This document shows, piece after piece, positions 44,470 to 56,759 of a stretch of 64,000 bases of DNA (positions are counted from its first letter, which is position 1; every line of letters begins with the position of its first letter). Under the pieces are notes generated by a model. The model saw only the letters and a program-made list of their open reading frames with translations. It was not told the origin of the DNA and did no database searches. Both the position numbers and the translations under genes were made by a program. Origin of the DNA: Escarpia spicata (lineage: Eukaryota > Annelida > Polychaeta > Sabellida > Siboglinidae); contig OZ023205.1 in assembly GCA_963995525.1 (NCBI GenBank), positions 48,227,748 to 48,291,747 on the forward strand, given 5' to 3'.

Positions 44470-46640
44470 CAAGACCTGCTGTTGTCACACGCATAAGTAA
44501 CCGACTGATATTGGTGTAGGTTTTTGCATGATATAATGCATAGGAATGTACATATTGGAAACGAAATATGTACTAAACGATATATGCTGATAAACTAAAT
44601 GTGTAGATCAACGTAACTGGAAAATATTAATGATATATTAAAACTATTCAAATTAACCGAGTGTAAGGGGTTAGTTGAAACAGATGCTCATTAATGTAGT
44701 TATATCTCGAATATGCTTAAACAGTCGCTTTGTATCTTTGAATATTGCAGAGATATGTACCTGACGCTTGCATGCAATTTGTTGTGATAAATAAACGATT
44801 CGCCAAAGATTTAGGTTTATAAAAAATGTTATAACGAGCCCCGATCTGCCGTAACAGTCGGACTGTCCGAGTTTGACAAATAATTTTGTTGGGGATATAT
44901 AGAATTAATTAACAAACGTCTTTTGTGCCAAATGGTAATATAACACTGGTATTAATTTACGAATCAATCTTTGAAATAAAGATTATTAGAAAAAAATGGT
45001 ACCATCTTCTAGACCATAGTCTAGAATGTTGGAATTATATTTCGATGGCCATTTGAATTTAAATAGAAAATTAAGCACTGTAAGGCATGCTTTATATTAC
45101 ATTTAATCAAATAGGGCCTCCATATTGCTATCATATATAACTTAGCCAAATTCCAAACGCTATCTTTAAAAATCGCGTCTGGTGCCATCGATACAAAATG
45201 CTGGGTTAAGACCACATTTAAATGTTACGTAGGCGGCCATTATAACGTTTCCTTCATTTCCTGCAAAATGTTATTACTTATTATTTTCTTGAAAATTTCA
45301 CAGCATATTTAACCTCCATTAACACAAGTGCTGTAGAAAACTCGTGAAATTCTCATACCTCATTTTACAGAAAAATCCACCCAAACCTGACACCCCCCAA
45401 TTTCGCCCCAATCTGGTGACGGATTTCGAAATATTGGTGCGTGCTATAAAATAACCACTGTGCGAATACGCGAGCGACTAGCGTATATTTATTGCTACCA
45501 CGTGAAAGATCTAATGCAGTAGTACATTCAGTAGTCACTGGACTAACATGTGCCATGTCAAAGTGCTCAAACAAAATCCACACATCACACCAAAACGGTA
45601 TTTTAAGGGCACTCTTTCGGACGAATCCTTAATATGGTCTTACCCCTGCTCCACAACAAAGTAGGTCAAACACATAATGGACCGTTTACACTAGCAAATT
45701 GTATCCCATCTGTGTCACACTTGTTTAGACACTGCAAGTGCGACCTCTTAAAAATCCCGCCAATAGCCACTTGAGTTTGATGAACGGTCACAATCAGACC
45801 CCAGTGGCGCGGGAACGAAATTCATACTGGGGGGCTGCCGGAGATTCAGCACCACTAACAATATTTCGCCGCCATATAATTTATTCTTTAGCTTCTTCTG
45901 CTGCTGATTTCTTTGCCGTAGCGAATATTACGGGGAGGGGGGGAGAAAACCATATGTATATGCTGCCCCCTATTCCCGCGCCTATGTCAGGTCCGCACGT
46001 GCCGGTCGATCGCGACGGTCGCTTGTTGGAAACTGCTTTTTACGACTGTTGTAAAATTTAAAACAAATCCGAATTGCACGACAGTGTCGTAGCCACAAAG
46101 TGGCCCGAGCCTCGCGCGGGTGTTGAGACGAGCGATTTAGGTCCGGTCGTGAAACTGAACGTTGTGTTAGTCGTTACATCATTATATGAGTAGTCGAAAC
46201 GAATTAATTCGGTAATAACGAATCTAAATTGTTCGATGTTTAAAAATGCTAATGCAAAGAAATAGCTAATTATCTGGAATACACATATTTTGTGATATCA
46301 GTATACTTTAAAAACATTATCGTGTACTTTTTTCTTTTAATATTTTATACAACAATTTGAAACTCTGTATAATATATTGGCAGTGTATCTGGTCTTAACT
46401 AGGCACTTCAACAAAAAATTAAATATCATGTTAGAACATTGAGAATAGACTTAAATTAAAGGTACTAGCTTAAGGATCACATAATTGTTTATTTTATTAA
46501 GATATCTTTAATAGATCAAAAGATATTCCGATTTAAAAATGACAAAACAGCATCATTTTTGTGTATGTCTTACAATGGCAAAATGGAAATTTTTTTGTGT
46601 TTTCTGTGAATAAATATTTGCTTTAAAATGTCATAACTTT
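44470..46640. other. No gene seen
   Basis: AT-rich spacer. The open frame at 45738-46061 has no recognisable domain and no supporting context; I do not call it. Confidence 0.4.
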
Positions 46641-47320
46641 TTTATTTATACATGTATTTAAATACTGTTTTCAGTGTTTTCAAAAACATTGACCAGAGTA
46701 ATAAATTTACAATATTATTTTTTTTTGGTAATAATTATAACTAAATTAATGCAATTAATTAGTTAATTTTATTAATGTAGCATGCAAACTCAACAGACCG
46801 ACACATTCCAATTAAAGGCCATAATGCCCATGATTATGAAGATATTTATACATATTATGCAATGTGTATAGCCACATTAATAATGGTAATAAATATGCTT
46901 TAATAAATCATGTAATTATAATTTAATTAATTAGTCAATATTGGGTAATTAGCACGCGACCTCGACAGATCGACACATTTCAGTAAAAGGCCATAATGTC
47001 CATAATTATGAAGATATTTATACATATTATGCAATGTGTATAACCACATTAATTATGGTAATAAATAGACATTAACCAGTCATTTCACATTAACAGTAAC
47101 TTAATTGATAAGTCAGTAATGGCTAATATTAGCACGCTAACGACTGACCGTTACATTTAGATAAAAGGCTGGAATGTCCATAATTATGAAGACAGTTATA
47201 TAATTTATGCAATGTTTACAACCACATTAAAATAAATATACACTAACCATTCATATAGCATTAACAATAACTTTATAAATAAATAAATATTGGCTAAATA
47301 GCATACAAACTCAACAGATC
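46640..47320. repeat. Satellite-like repeat, unit about 175 bp
   Basis: AGCATGCAAACTCAACAGA (46780), AGCACGCGACCTCGACAGA (46951), AGCACGCTAACGACTGACC (about 47132) and AGCATACAAACTCAACAGA (47300) mark successive units. Each unit contains CATAATTATGAAGA and TTATGCAATGT. About three and a half diverged copies. Confidence 0.85.
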
Positions 47321-47324
47321 AATA

Positions 47325-48590
47325 AATGACAATGAAATACAATATTCATACTCCCAGTTCACTGTGTCTATGTGTGACTGTGTCATGACAGGCTGGATGA
47401 ATGTTGCAGGCTCTGTACAGACAAGTAATCAATTGTCACTGCTTCATAATGTAATGTTCTGCATTTTAACATGAACTTGATGAAGTAATGTTTATAAATC
47501 GTTCACAGTATTCCGTCGCTGAATCCAAATGCGCCAAATGCAAGATTGCTTTCTGCATTACTCCCCATGGCCCATGGAGCCAAGCCATGAATGAAGAAGT
47601 CTGCTCTGCTCATAATAGTCGATTTGTAATATTGGAAGTTGATTATCTCAAAATGTAATGCCAGTAGGTTGCAAGATCTGTGCAGCAAGGTTCATAGTTC
47701 AGTATCTTGTAGAAAAACGTTGTGTTCGTCAACATGATGTCTATAAGTAATGTTCATGTCATGTTGAATGGACACCGTTCAATCTAGATATCAGATATAT
47801 AATCAGCAAGATTAAATGTGTACGTTAGCAGGCAGGTGATGGATGTCATATTCAGACGATTCTATGGCTCGGTACCTTCACAGTCAGACACAGATCAGTG
47901 TAAGATCAGTGTCACTGCATGTAATTGCAAACAATATCTGAAATAAAAAGGTCATCGTGTATCATATTTTGATAACTGTTTTGATTCTGCATGTAAATCT
48001 TGTGAAATAATTTTCATATCCCTGCAACTGTTACTCAAGAGAGCACTGTGAAATTCTATAATAATGCATTATGTCAGTTGTCACACAATAAAACGAAGTA
48101 TGCTACATCTGATCAAGGCATTTATGGTTTATATTACATGTTTTACAAAATGTTGTGCAGTGACTGTTTATCATGAGACACTTTTTAAACAAATTAAGTC
48201 GAATAATTTACGTATTTAACGTCAAAAACAATTTTTCTAACAAACTGTTGATTTAATAAGTAATAACAATTAATTAAAATTATTGCATAATGAAACTTAT
48301 ATTATTTCTAAGTGTAAATAAAAGCATAACCATAAATAATGGCATAATGATAAGCCATGCCAAACCCAAGGCCAAGGGCCAAGGCAAGAGTAAGCAGTAA
48401 CCAGCCCTGTCCTAGGCCAGGGCCAGGCTAAGCCTAAGCCTAAGACTACAATGCTGGGCCCATAGTATCATAGACATAGTAATAGGCTATTAATTAAACA
48501 AACTTACAAAGTCTAGCAACTCTAAACTACTACTTTGACTGTTGTGTTGTAGTGATTTAATTTCAGTAATATGGAATAAGTCTTAATGGA
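47325..48590. other. No gene seen
   Basis: AT-rich spacer between the satellite-like repeat and the duplicated block. No recognisable coding exon or ordered repeat. Confidence 0.4.
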
Positions 48591-48669
48591 TGACATCATC
48601 ACGATGTCGATGACGCGGCGCAAGTGGCTTAACCAATAGTCACAGATCGGTCAAATAATCGTATAACGA

Positions 48670-48985
48670 TTTTTTTTTAATGGACCAAAAACCATATATG
48701 GCGCCCGAATCCGCCGAAGATTTTTCAACACACAGACTAGCATAAACGCCCATAGATCAGGCTAAACACTAAATCTTTTCTCTTAGACATACTTATATAG
48801 CTTAATCCGACCTGGTTTTGTATACGCGCATGCGATTTCATCGATACGCAATGCCTGACAATGGTGAAACTTCATTTTTTTGGAACGGCTCAAAGTCATA
48901 GATGGCGCCCGATTCCGCCAAAGATTTTTCAACACAGACTAACATAAACCTAGTAGATCTTGCTAAACACAATTTCTTCTTATAC
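48670..48985. repeat. Direct duplication of a roughly 100-bp block
   Basis: ATGGCGCCCGAATCCGCC with AGATTTTTCAACACA and GCTAAACAC at 48698-48770 is repeated at 48902-48971 with a few changes. Confidence 0.8.
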
Positions 48986-49309
48986 TAATGTTAATGTGCT
49001 AACTTTACTAATGAAAAACAGCTACGTCGTCAAATCGATGATATCTGGCTGAATTTTGGTCAAATTTGAAAAAGAAAGATACGTAAATAAACTTCGACTT
49101 ACCAGCAAAATTAATCCATCAGCTGATTACGTCAACGACCAGAAAAAGCCCGCGAATCCAAGAGTTAAAACAAAGCACTACCCGGGCATTGCGGTGCGTA
49201 AACGACGCGGTTGTGCGGTGAACGGCCGCGGCGCACGGAAAATTACGTAGCGAGCAGAATCGTTAGAAGTGCCTATCTTAACATTTGTTTCCCTGACCAA
49301 TGGCGGTTA

Positions 49310-50080
49310 TAGGATGATAGGTAGTTTTTTTATTAGATCCTAATTTATGTCACGTCGTAGATATTGTTTATTTCATGTTTTGTAATTGCCATAAGATTGT
49401 TACGTATTATTCGTTTATGTTTGGTTTTGTATAGTACGTTTTGTTTGGCATGGATCTGAATAAATGATATATCGGCATATGAATTTATATTACAACTAGA
49501 CCCTAAGTCTACATCGGCGAAACATTGTTTGACGAACAGTTAAAATCCAGTGTTGTCCTCTCAGTTGCGTAAGCCGTAATATTTAGCCGTGATTTACAAC
49601 ACGAAGATAATTCAAAATATGGACATTGGAATGTATGTGTCCTGTTAAGTTCACATGCTTTGGTTAAGCCTTAATTCAGTGACCAGATGTGAAAGGTGCA
49701 CAACCACGAGTGACTCTACAAACTATTTATTAATGTTGATTTATTACTTTTCTAAAGTACTGCCGTCACTGAAGTGGCTGGCTACGTGACGAGCGGCTGG
49801 TCGTTCGTAATGTCCGCGCTGAGAGGAACTGCGCCAAAAAAACGTGTCTACACCTGTTGTTATCTTCTCGCTTGCAGTTGTTGACAAAGGAAGTGGCGCC
49901 CACTATATCATATAAGTTATACGTATATACATACAGCGTATACATAGAGATCACTACACGAGACACAAGTACCAACAATACAAACAGAACTGAACGCTGT
50001 TTTTATCAACTGACGACAGGCATTCTTTCGAGTCGACGAAAACCACAAATGTTCTGCGTATGCCGTTTCGAGTGATCTAT
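49310..50080. repeat. 5' flank block of cysteine-rich unit 3
   Basis: Aligns with 35010-36200 by ordered words (GGATCTGAATAAATGATAT, TTTATTAATGTTGATTTAT, TTTCTAAAGTACTGCCGTCA, GAACTGCGCCAAAAAAACG). The region to its right, where exon 1 of copy 3 is expected, is replaced by LINE sequence. Confidence 0.6.
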
Positions 50081-50519
50081 ACCCATGGTATGTAAACATA
50101 TACTGTTCTTCTCGAAGCACACATTATCGAATCCGCTGGACGATATATTGTTGTTCGTCCTATTCTATGCAGTATTTTTTCTGCTAGCTCAGTATGTTGT
50201 CGTGATATGGAAAAAGACGGATCTCAGAACAGAACAAAACAGAAGTGGATTTATTTATCCAGACTGTATATACAATAATAATATGACAAATTATAACATT
50301 ATAATATAAAAATGTGTACAATTAGGATGATGAGTACTCCCACTGAGACTACCGTGGGAGCCACACGTAGTATAATTATAGTTCAGTTTCTGTTGAAAGA
50401 AACAAATGTGTTGTCTATTATGTAAGACATAAGCAGTAACACAAACTAATATAAATCGTCACTGAAAAAAACATGATATTTTTTATTTTAAGCAGGTAAA
50501 AGTATATGTTATGGTGTTT

Positions 50520-51535
50520 GGGTGTGGGTGACATCATTGTGGTTGATTGCAGGTATAACAGTTAATGTTTGTGCACGTGTTGTTGTAATTTTGAATGAAA
50601 TGGTTCTTATCGTAGTTAAAAAACCATGTAAACTGTGTATATGCAGTTTAGCTATCACACTAAGGGAAATGTTGTTAATTGTATTTGGTAAACTGTAGTT
50701 AAGATATAGTTTTGGAAATGAATGATTTTTAACGTAAATGTGAATTTTGTGTTGGTTGCGTGTATTGTGACAATGAATCATGGTATTTGTAGCTATTTTC
50801 CAACGTAGATGTTATGTATAAATTTATAGTAACATTTTAATTCTCGAAGGGCTAAAATATCATTCACTTTCAGTAAGTTTAACTTTTTGAATAACGGGTC
50901 AGTATGAGTGTAAAAATGACTCAAAGTTATTATGCTTACAGCCCTTTTCTGAAGTTGATTAATTCTTTGAGATTGGTACCCCATGTTGTTAAACAGTAAG
51001 TTATGTGTGGTACTAATAATGTATTATATAATATTATTTATAATTCTCATTGGCAGAATTTTTAAAAGTCTATTTAGTATACCGATTATTCTGGAACATT
51101 TGTTTGATACATTTTCAGAGTGTTTTTTTTCCAGTTTAGATGTGTATCCAGTGTTAAGCCCAGCAAATTAAAACTGTCAACTTTTGTAATTGTACTATTA
51201 TTGGTTTTAGGAATAGGTGTGTTAAATGTTTTTGGATAAGTGGAAAACCATGAATTTAGATTTTGTTACGTTAAGAGAAAGTTAATTTATTTCAAGCCAT
51301 TCATTAATTATGTGGAGTTCTTCATTAATCAATGTTTCAGCATCATCGGTGTGTGAGATTGTGACATTGCTCTTTGTACTTAACAAACTAGTGTCGTCTG
51401 ATTAGGATATAAAATTGAACAGTTGGCTCGCTTGAGAAAAGTCATTAATATAAATAATAATTAGAATTGGTCCAAGAATGGAGCCTTGGGGTAGTCCGGT
51501 TTCATATTGCGTTTTATTTGATAGTTTCATAACAC
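50520..51535 (-). mobile_element. LINE reverse-transcriptase fragment, minus strand
   Basis: Reading leftward from about 51535: GLPQGSILGPILI, YINDF, then a palm motif in which a stop replaces a residue before SDDTSLL, then NEWLEI with another stop and SLNVTKSKFMVFH. Further left are INQLQKRAVSIITLS and LKVNDILALRELKCYYKF, typical of the C-terminal part of Jockey/CR1-type RT. Several stops; it is dead. The N-terminal RT and endonuclease are absent. Confidence 0.75.
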
Positions 51536-51799
51536 CCCTTCAATGCCGTCAAGTTTTAATATACAAAGTAATGTATTGTGGTCTAAGGTGTCCTTCAATC
51601 CATCCGAACTACTGTCTAACATGCAAAAGGCCGATTGCGCGTGAGATGTTAGCCTCGTCTGTATTGGAGATTGTTCACAAAGTCAAATGTTTACTACGAA
51701 CAGAACTCACCACGTCATCACCGTTAAGGTTCTTGGTTCTAACACCATCCTTTGCAACTTTGCCAGGGGAAGTAAAAGATCCTACATAGGGTGTAAATG

Positions 51800-51930
51800 T
51801 GTAACCTGTCGTGGACTGACAGAGTGGTGGTCTCTGTCTCTAACCCACTGGATCTTGCTCCCAGCGGCCGGAGTTGCTTCCCGGTCGGGCGTGTGAGAGA
51901 CGCCGAGCAGACAGTATATGCAGTGTATAC
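51800..51930 (+). repeat. Possible tRNA-derived SINE
   Basis: GTCGTGGACTGACAGAGTGG followed, about 50 bases on, by GCCGGAGTTGCTTCCCGGTC resembles the A and B boxes of a tRNA-Ser/Leu-type SINE head. No clear tail repeat. Confidence 0.35.
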
Positions 51931-52095
51931 ACTATATCATTGGACCAACTGGGTCCTAAATGAATGTACATATATACACAAACAATATTGGATTCTCGAT
52001 AAGCCCAATGCATTCTTGCCCACTTACATTTAACCGTTAATGTTATGGATAGTAATCTTGTCAAATCTTGTTAAATATTGTCCCTTCCATTTCAG

Positions 52096-52347
52096 GCCGG
52101 TGCGTTTCTTCTGGCGACGTTCCTCCTCCTGGTGACATCTTTACTCGATGGCGCTCAAGGGACGTCGTATAAGAAGGCCAGATGTGTCGCACATTGCCAC
52201 AGGCAGTATAGACTCTGCCGAGAAAAGTGCTTCAGTGAAGACCGCTGCCCCAGTCACACCAACGTGTGCGTTCAGTTCTGCTTAGACACCGCAATGGAAT
52301 GTCTTGCCCAGTGCGAGAATGTCGACCCTCCAAAGGATGTCCACTGA
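52096..52347 (+). CDS. Secreted cysteine-rich peptide, copy 3 (main exon)
   Basis: After CCATTTCAG the exon reads AGAFLLATFLLLVTSLL, DGAQG, then SYKKARC and the mature part, ending VDPPKDVH and TGA. It has nine cysteines in the same plan as copy 2 but with a longer spacer after the fifth. The exon starts in phase 0, so it needs an upstream mini-exon like MKLVKAVS. I found none between 44470 and 52095. The place where it should be is occupied by a LINE (50520-51535), so the exon may have been lost, or may be too diverged to see. Without it the signal peptide lacks a start codon. The intron end shares the GATTCTCGATAAGCC LINE tail with copy 2. Confidence 0.65.
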   Translation, partial: AGAFLLATFLLLVTSLLDGAQGTSYKKARCVAHCHRQYRLCREKCFSEDRCPSHTNVCVQFCLDTAMECLAQCENVDPPKDVH

Positions 52348-52461
52348 CAGCGTTACCGGGACACGCACGGGTGACGTCGCACACCAGAACGTGTTAACAG
52401 TTGGTGTAGCAAACGTTCTTGTTACCATCGACTTTCGTGCTCTGGTATTAAACCACCGTAA

Positions 52462-52750
52462 ACAACAATGCTGCACTTAAATGGATTGTTAGTACCTTGT
52501 TTCAAAACATAAGCATAGCTAGTTTTAAATGTCCCAGGTAACCAACAATAATGCACTTAAAGGGGTTGTTACTACCTTGTTTCAAAACATAACCATAGCT
52601 AGTTTTAAATGTCCCAGGTAACAACAATAATGTAGTTAAAGGGATTGTTAGTACCATGTTTCAAAACTTAAGCATAGCTAGTTTTAAATGTCCTACGTAA
52701 CCAACCAAAATGTACTTAAAGGGATTGTTAGTACCTTGTTTCAAAAATAC
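52462..52750. repeat. Tandem repeat, about 80-bp unit, 3.6 copies
   Basis: Units begin AACAACAATG or AACAATAATG and contain GATTGTTAGTACCTTGTTTC and AGCTAGTTTTAAATGTCC. It lies about 110 bases after the stop of copy 3. Confidence 0.9.
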
Positions 52751-53104
52751 ATGAGCTCGCTTATTTATTTGTGCTTGTATTTATGTCAGTCGCATCCTAC
52801 TTGTGAGGTGGATAAGATACACTGGTCGTCAGTTCTTACCAGAGTCTCACTATATTAAATTGTTGGAACTTGAACAAGTGTATTCTCGATTTTGACACAA
52901 TTTAAACATGAAGATGGATCAAGAATGTAGCATATCTTAATCTCACAAGACACCAATAACAAAAACAGTGAATGGTGTAATGAGAATCGTTTTGTAGGTG
53001 AGGGTCACGTATTGGATCGTCACATCTAGACGTCGATCAGACATTACTACAGGTCAACATTACCATGTGTCTGTTAGTCGGACAAGATCACGGAAATTTT
53101 CATT

Positions 53105-53330
53105 TTACATTTTGTGAATTCCAGTCAGGAGCACAAACCATTGCCATGCCAAAGGCCATAAAACTGCGCGAGAGCAACATGTTTCGAACCGATATTTTCG
53201 ACGGATAACATGAGCCAACAAGAAACAACCAGCGCTTATCGCGGAGTGGAAGTCGGCAGCTTCGAGTGGTTTGAAGAGACAACAGAAGTGCCGCATCTTC
53301 ATATGTCATATGTTTTACAGTAGTTTTCTA
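53105..53330. repeat. Duplicated block shared with 33722-33960
   Basis: See the ordered matches GCGCTTATCG, GGAGTGGAAGTCGGCAGCTT and CGAGTGGTTTGAAG. This copy has an extra 40 bases (CATGTTTCGAACCGATATTT) absent from the other. Confidence 0.65.
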
Positions 53331-53546
53331 TTTGTTCAACACGAATCGCCCTTTCAATGCAAGAAAACACCGAAAAATGCAACAACATCGTAAGAAAAAT
53401 GGAAGACATGCGAAGCTGGACGCTAATCAGTTGATTCTCCACCATCACATTTCTTATCAGTTGAATCCTGCGCGTATACATCGATACATAGAGTACCTCT
53501 TCCGTGCATCACCACACTTTTCACTGGGTACGCTGTGCTGGATCAC

Positions 53547-54105
<559 letters not shown>

Positions 54106-54109
54106 GTAT

Positions 54110-56079
54110 CGCGCATTGTCCATTTGCCCGCGTATATGAATCCTTTTTTAAAACCTTGTTATAGACGACTAAGACAGGGACGCATACTTGATTTAAGAAC
54201 CGAGTTAATCACCAGACGGCGACAGAAACCAGCCATCACGACACTTGCATTTGGGAATGCGATAGAGAACATACAACATGAACATCTTGCTGAACCCCCA
54301 TGGCTCGTGATGGTCATTATGTTTTAGCTTTGGAGGCGTGGCTGACATACGTATTAGCTTTAGGGGGAAGTTGGTATGGAGTGAGATTGCATTTAGAGAG
54401 AAGAATTTCTGAGCAGAGAATAATGCCAACGATTAGAGTATCACTAACACCACAAACAGCTTAGATTTCAAAAGGAAATATTGTAGAAAATCAGCCATCT
54501 AAAGCTGAATACAAAACAATTACAGATGGCTAGTAGACAATGTGAGGACGAACATTCCTATATCCAATCGACACTATTCTTTTGCTATCGCTACTTTGTT
54601 TTCTTTATGTTCCATTACTTACTGACAAATACGTACATAGATATAAACATCTTCATAATCATTCAAAATGTAACAATTCTACATGGGCTCTTTTCGTCTG
54701 TGAAATAGTTTCAGAATATATGTTCGCACGAAGAATGTCACAGGAAATAGTATGTTTCTGTCACAATTTACATGAACTCAGTATTTCAGCGACTGGTTCT
54801 GCAAGTTGTCTTGAAAGTACACACATCTTTTAGTGCATAAGCTGCTATAAAAATTGAATTCGCGCATTTGATTATTTCCACCAATCTTCTACACAACATT
54901 TGTAATTAATGTTTTTTTCTTTAACATTTTTTTAGCAGTTCAACTTGATAATTTATTCTGAAATCGGATTTTCGTTTACAGTAACGTCTTTGGTTTCGTT
55001 TTTGTGCCAACACCAAACATGTGACCACATTCCTTATTTAAACAATGCCTCCTTTTCTGTAAGTCCCTTGATGTTTTTCTCCAAGCAGTATACACATATT
55101 CTGTCGAGGGATAAAACCAACTGCAGAAACAAAAATGGCCGAGACGCAACATTATATTATAGTCGGTCCCAATGCTCAAATAGCGTTAACGAGGATAAAG
55201 TGAACGCGTGGGTTAAATGTTCTCTTCTGCCTGCTCATATGGCTGTTCATAGAACAATTCGCAATTCGCGAGAGCCTTAGGAGGCATACGTCTAAACAAA
55301 TCATTCGAACTGTTGCGATGTCAACATTTGGGTGGGTTGAGGCGTCAAAATTTACCTTACATGCACTTATGTCGCGAAGTCCCGATATGTTGGCATGCCG
55401 CCCAAGCCGACACAATCTTCTGAACTGAAGCCAAATTGTGCATTCTGGCGCATTTTAACTGTAAGGTAAAACAAACAATTCCCGCATGCGTGACGTCCAT
55501 ATATCACGGCGTGACAGTGCAAGATGACACTCGAGTGTGTGTATATACGCTTGATGCGTGAGCGCTGATATATATGTAACTCGTGAATGCATCTAGACTG
55601 CTGCCGGAACGAAACGAGATTGCATGCCGGGTAAAAGAACGCACATTTGTGTGAAATCGTCGTAGGCGCCGAAGATTCAGGATTCTGATTCTTTGCGCTG
55701 GTGAGTATACTGACCGAGTCACAGACAAGCTCCCTCAGTTAGTTACCTTTGATCAGACTCGTATGCATTTCAACCGATGTGTCATAATGGCTTAGATGAT
55801 CAGACAATGAAGGGTGCGTAAGGATTAATTCTCAACCTCCAATTTTTTATCAGCGTCAAAGTGAGCATTTGTAGTTTATTCGCTCTGCCTGTTTTTATAC
55901 TAGGTACATTACAGCATCTACATATCGCTTCCTGCTACTACATCTGCAATCATCCGGGGCCGTAGATATGATATGAATTGATACTCCACGTCTTCATGTA
56001 CATCCAATGAAGGATGCTGGACTAACCGTGGCTACACAACTCTCTCTCCCCTCTCCTCTCTTCTCCTCTGTCTCTCTCC

Positions 56080-56080
<1 letters not shown>
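54110..56080. other. No gene seen
   Basis: AT-rich sequence with several short open frames and no recognisable domain or repeat order. Confidence 0.4.

Positions 56081-56082
<2 letters not shown>

Positions 56083-56149
<67 letters not shown>
56083..56149. repeat. (CA)n microsatellite
   Basis: Pure CA run directly preceding the CTCC tract. Confidence 0.95.
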
Positions 56150-56151
<2 letters not shown>

Positions 56152-56164
56152 ATGAAAATGCACG

Positions 56165-56530
56165 CGTCCCTCCCTCCCTCTTTCTCTCCCTCTTTCTCTC
56201 CCCCTCTCCCTCCCTCCTTACCTCCCTCCCTCCCTCCCTCCATCCCTCCCTCCCCCTCTCTCTCTCCCTCCCTCCCTCCCTCCCTCCCTCCCTCCCTCCC
56301 TCCCTCCCTCCCTCCCTCCCTCCCTCCCTCCCTCCCTCCCTCCCTCCCTCCCTCCCTCCCTCCCTCCCTCCCTCCCTCCCTCTCTCTCCCTCCCTCCCTC
56401 CCTCCCTCCCTTCCTTCCTCCCTCCCTCCCTCCCTCCATTCCTCCCTCCCCCTCTCTCTCCCTCCCTCCCCCTATCTCTCCCTTTCTCGCGCTCTCTCTC
56501 TCTGTTCTCTATATCTCTCTTCTATCCTTC
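56165..56530. repeat. (CTCC)n polypyrimidine tract
   Basis: About 360 bases of CTCC/CTCT/CTTC on the plus strand (GGAG/GAGA on the minus). Open frames of Ser/Leu/Pro or Gly/Arg/Glu are artefacts. Such a purine/pyrimidine mirror tract can form triplex DNA. Confidence 0.95.
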
Positions 56531-56759
56531 TCCCTCTCTCTTTCCCGTTCTCTTTCTTGCCCAGCAGTGGATCTAAGTGGGACATTCGAAGTATCGTTTT
56601 TATTGGGTTAGATATTAGTACTGATCTTCCCCTCCGTGACAAGAAGAGAAACAAGGCACACAAACATAAAAAGAACCACATAAGCCAGGTTGTCGTCTCA
56701 TACGTGGATAGTGTCACAGAGAGAGTACTTGTGGATGATGGGATGAGGGCGGGGTGGTA

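Noticed and set aside
45738..46061. 107-codon plus-strand frame
   Set aside because: No signal peptide, domain, repeat copy or splice context; length is within chance expectation.
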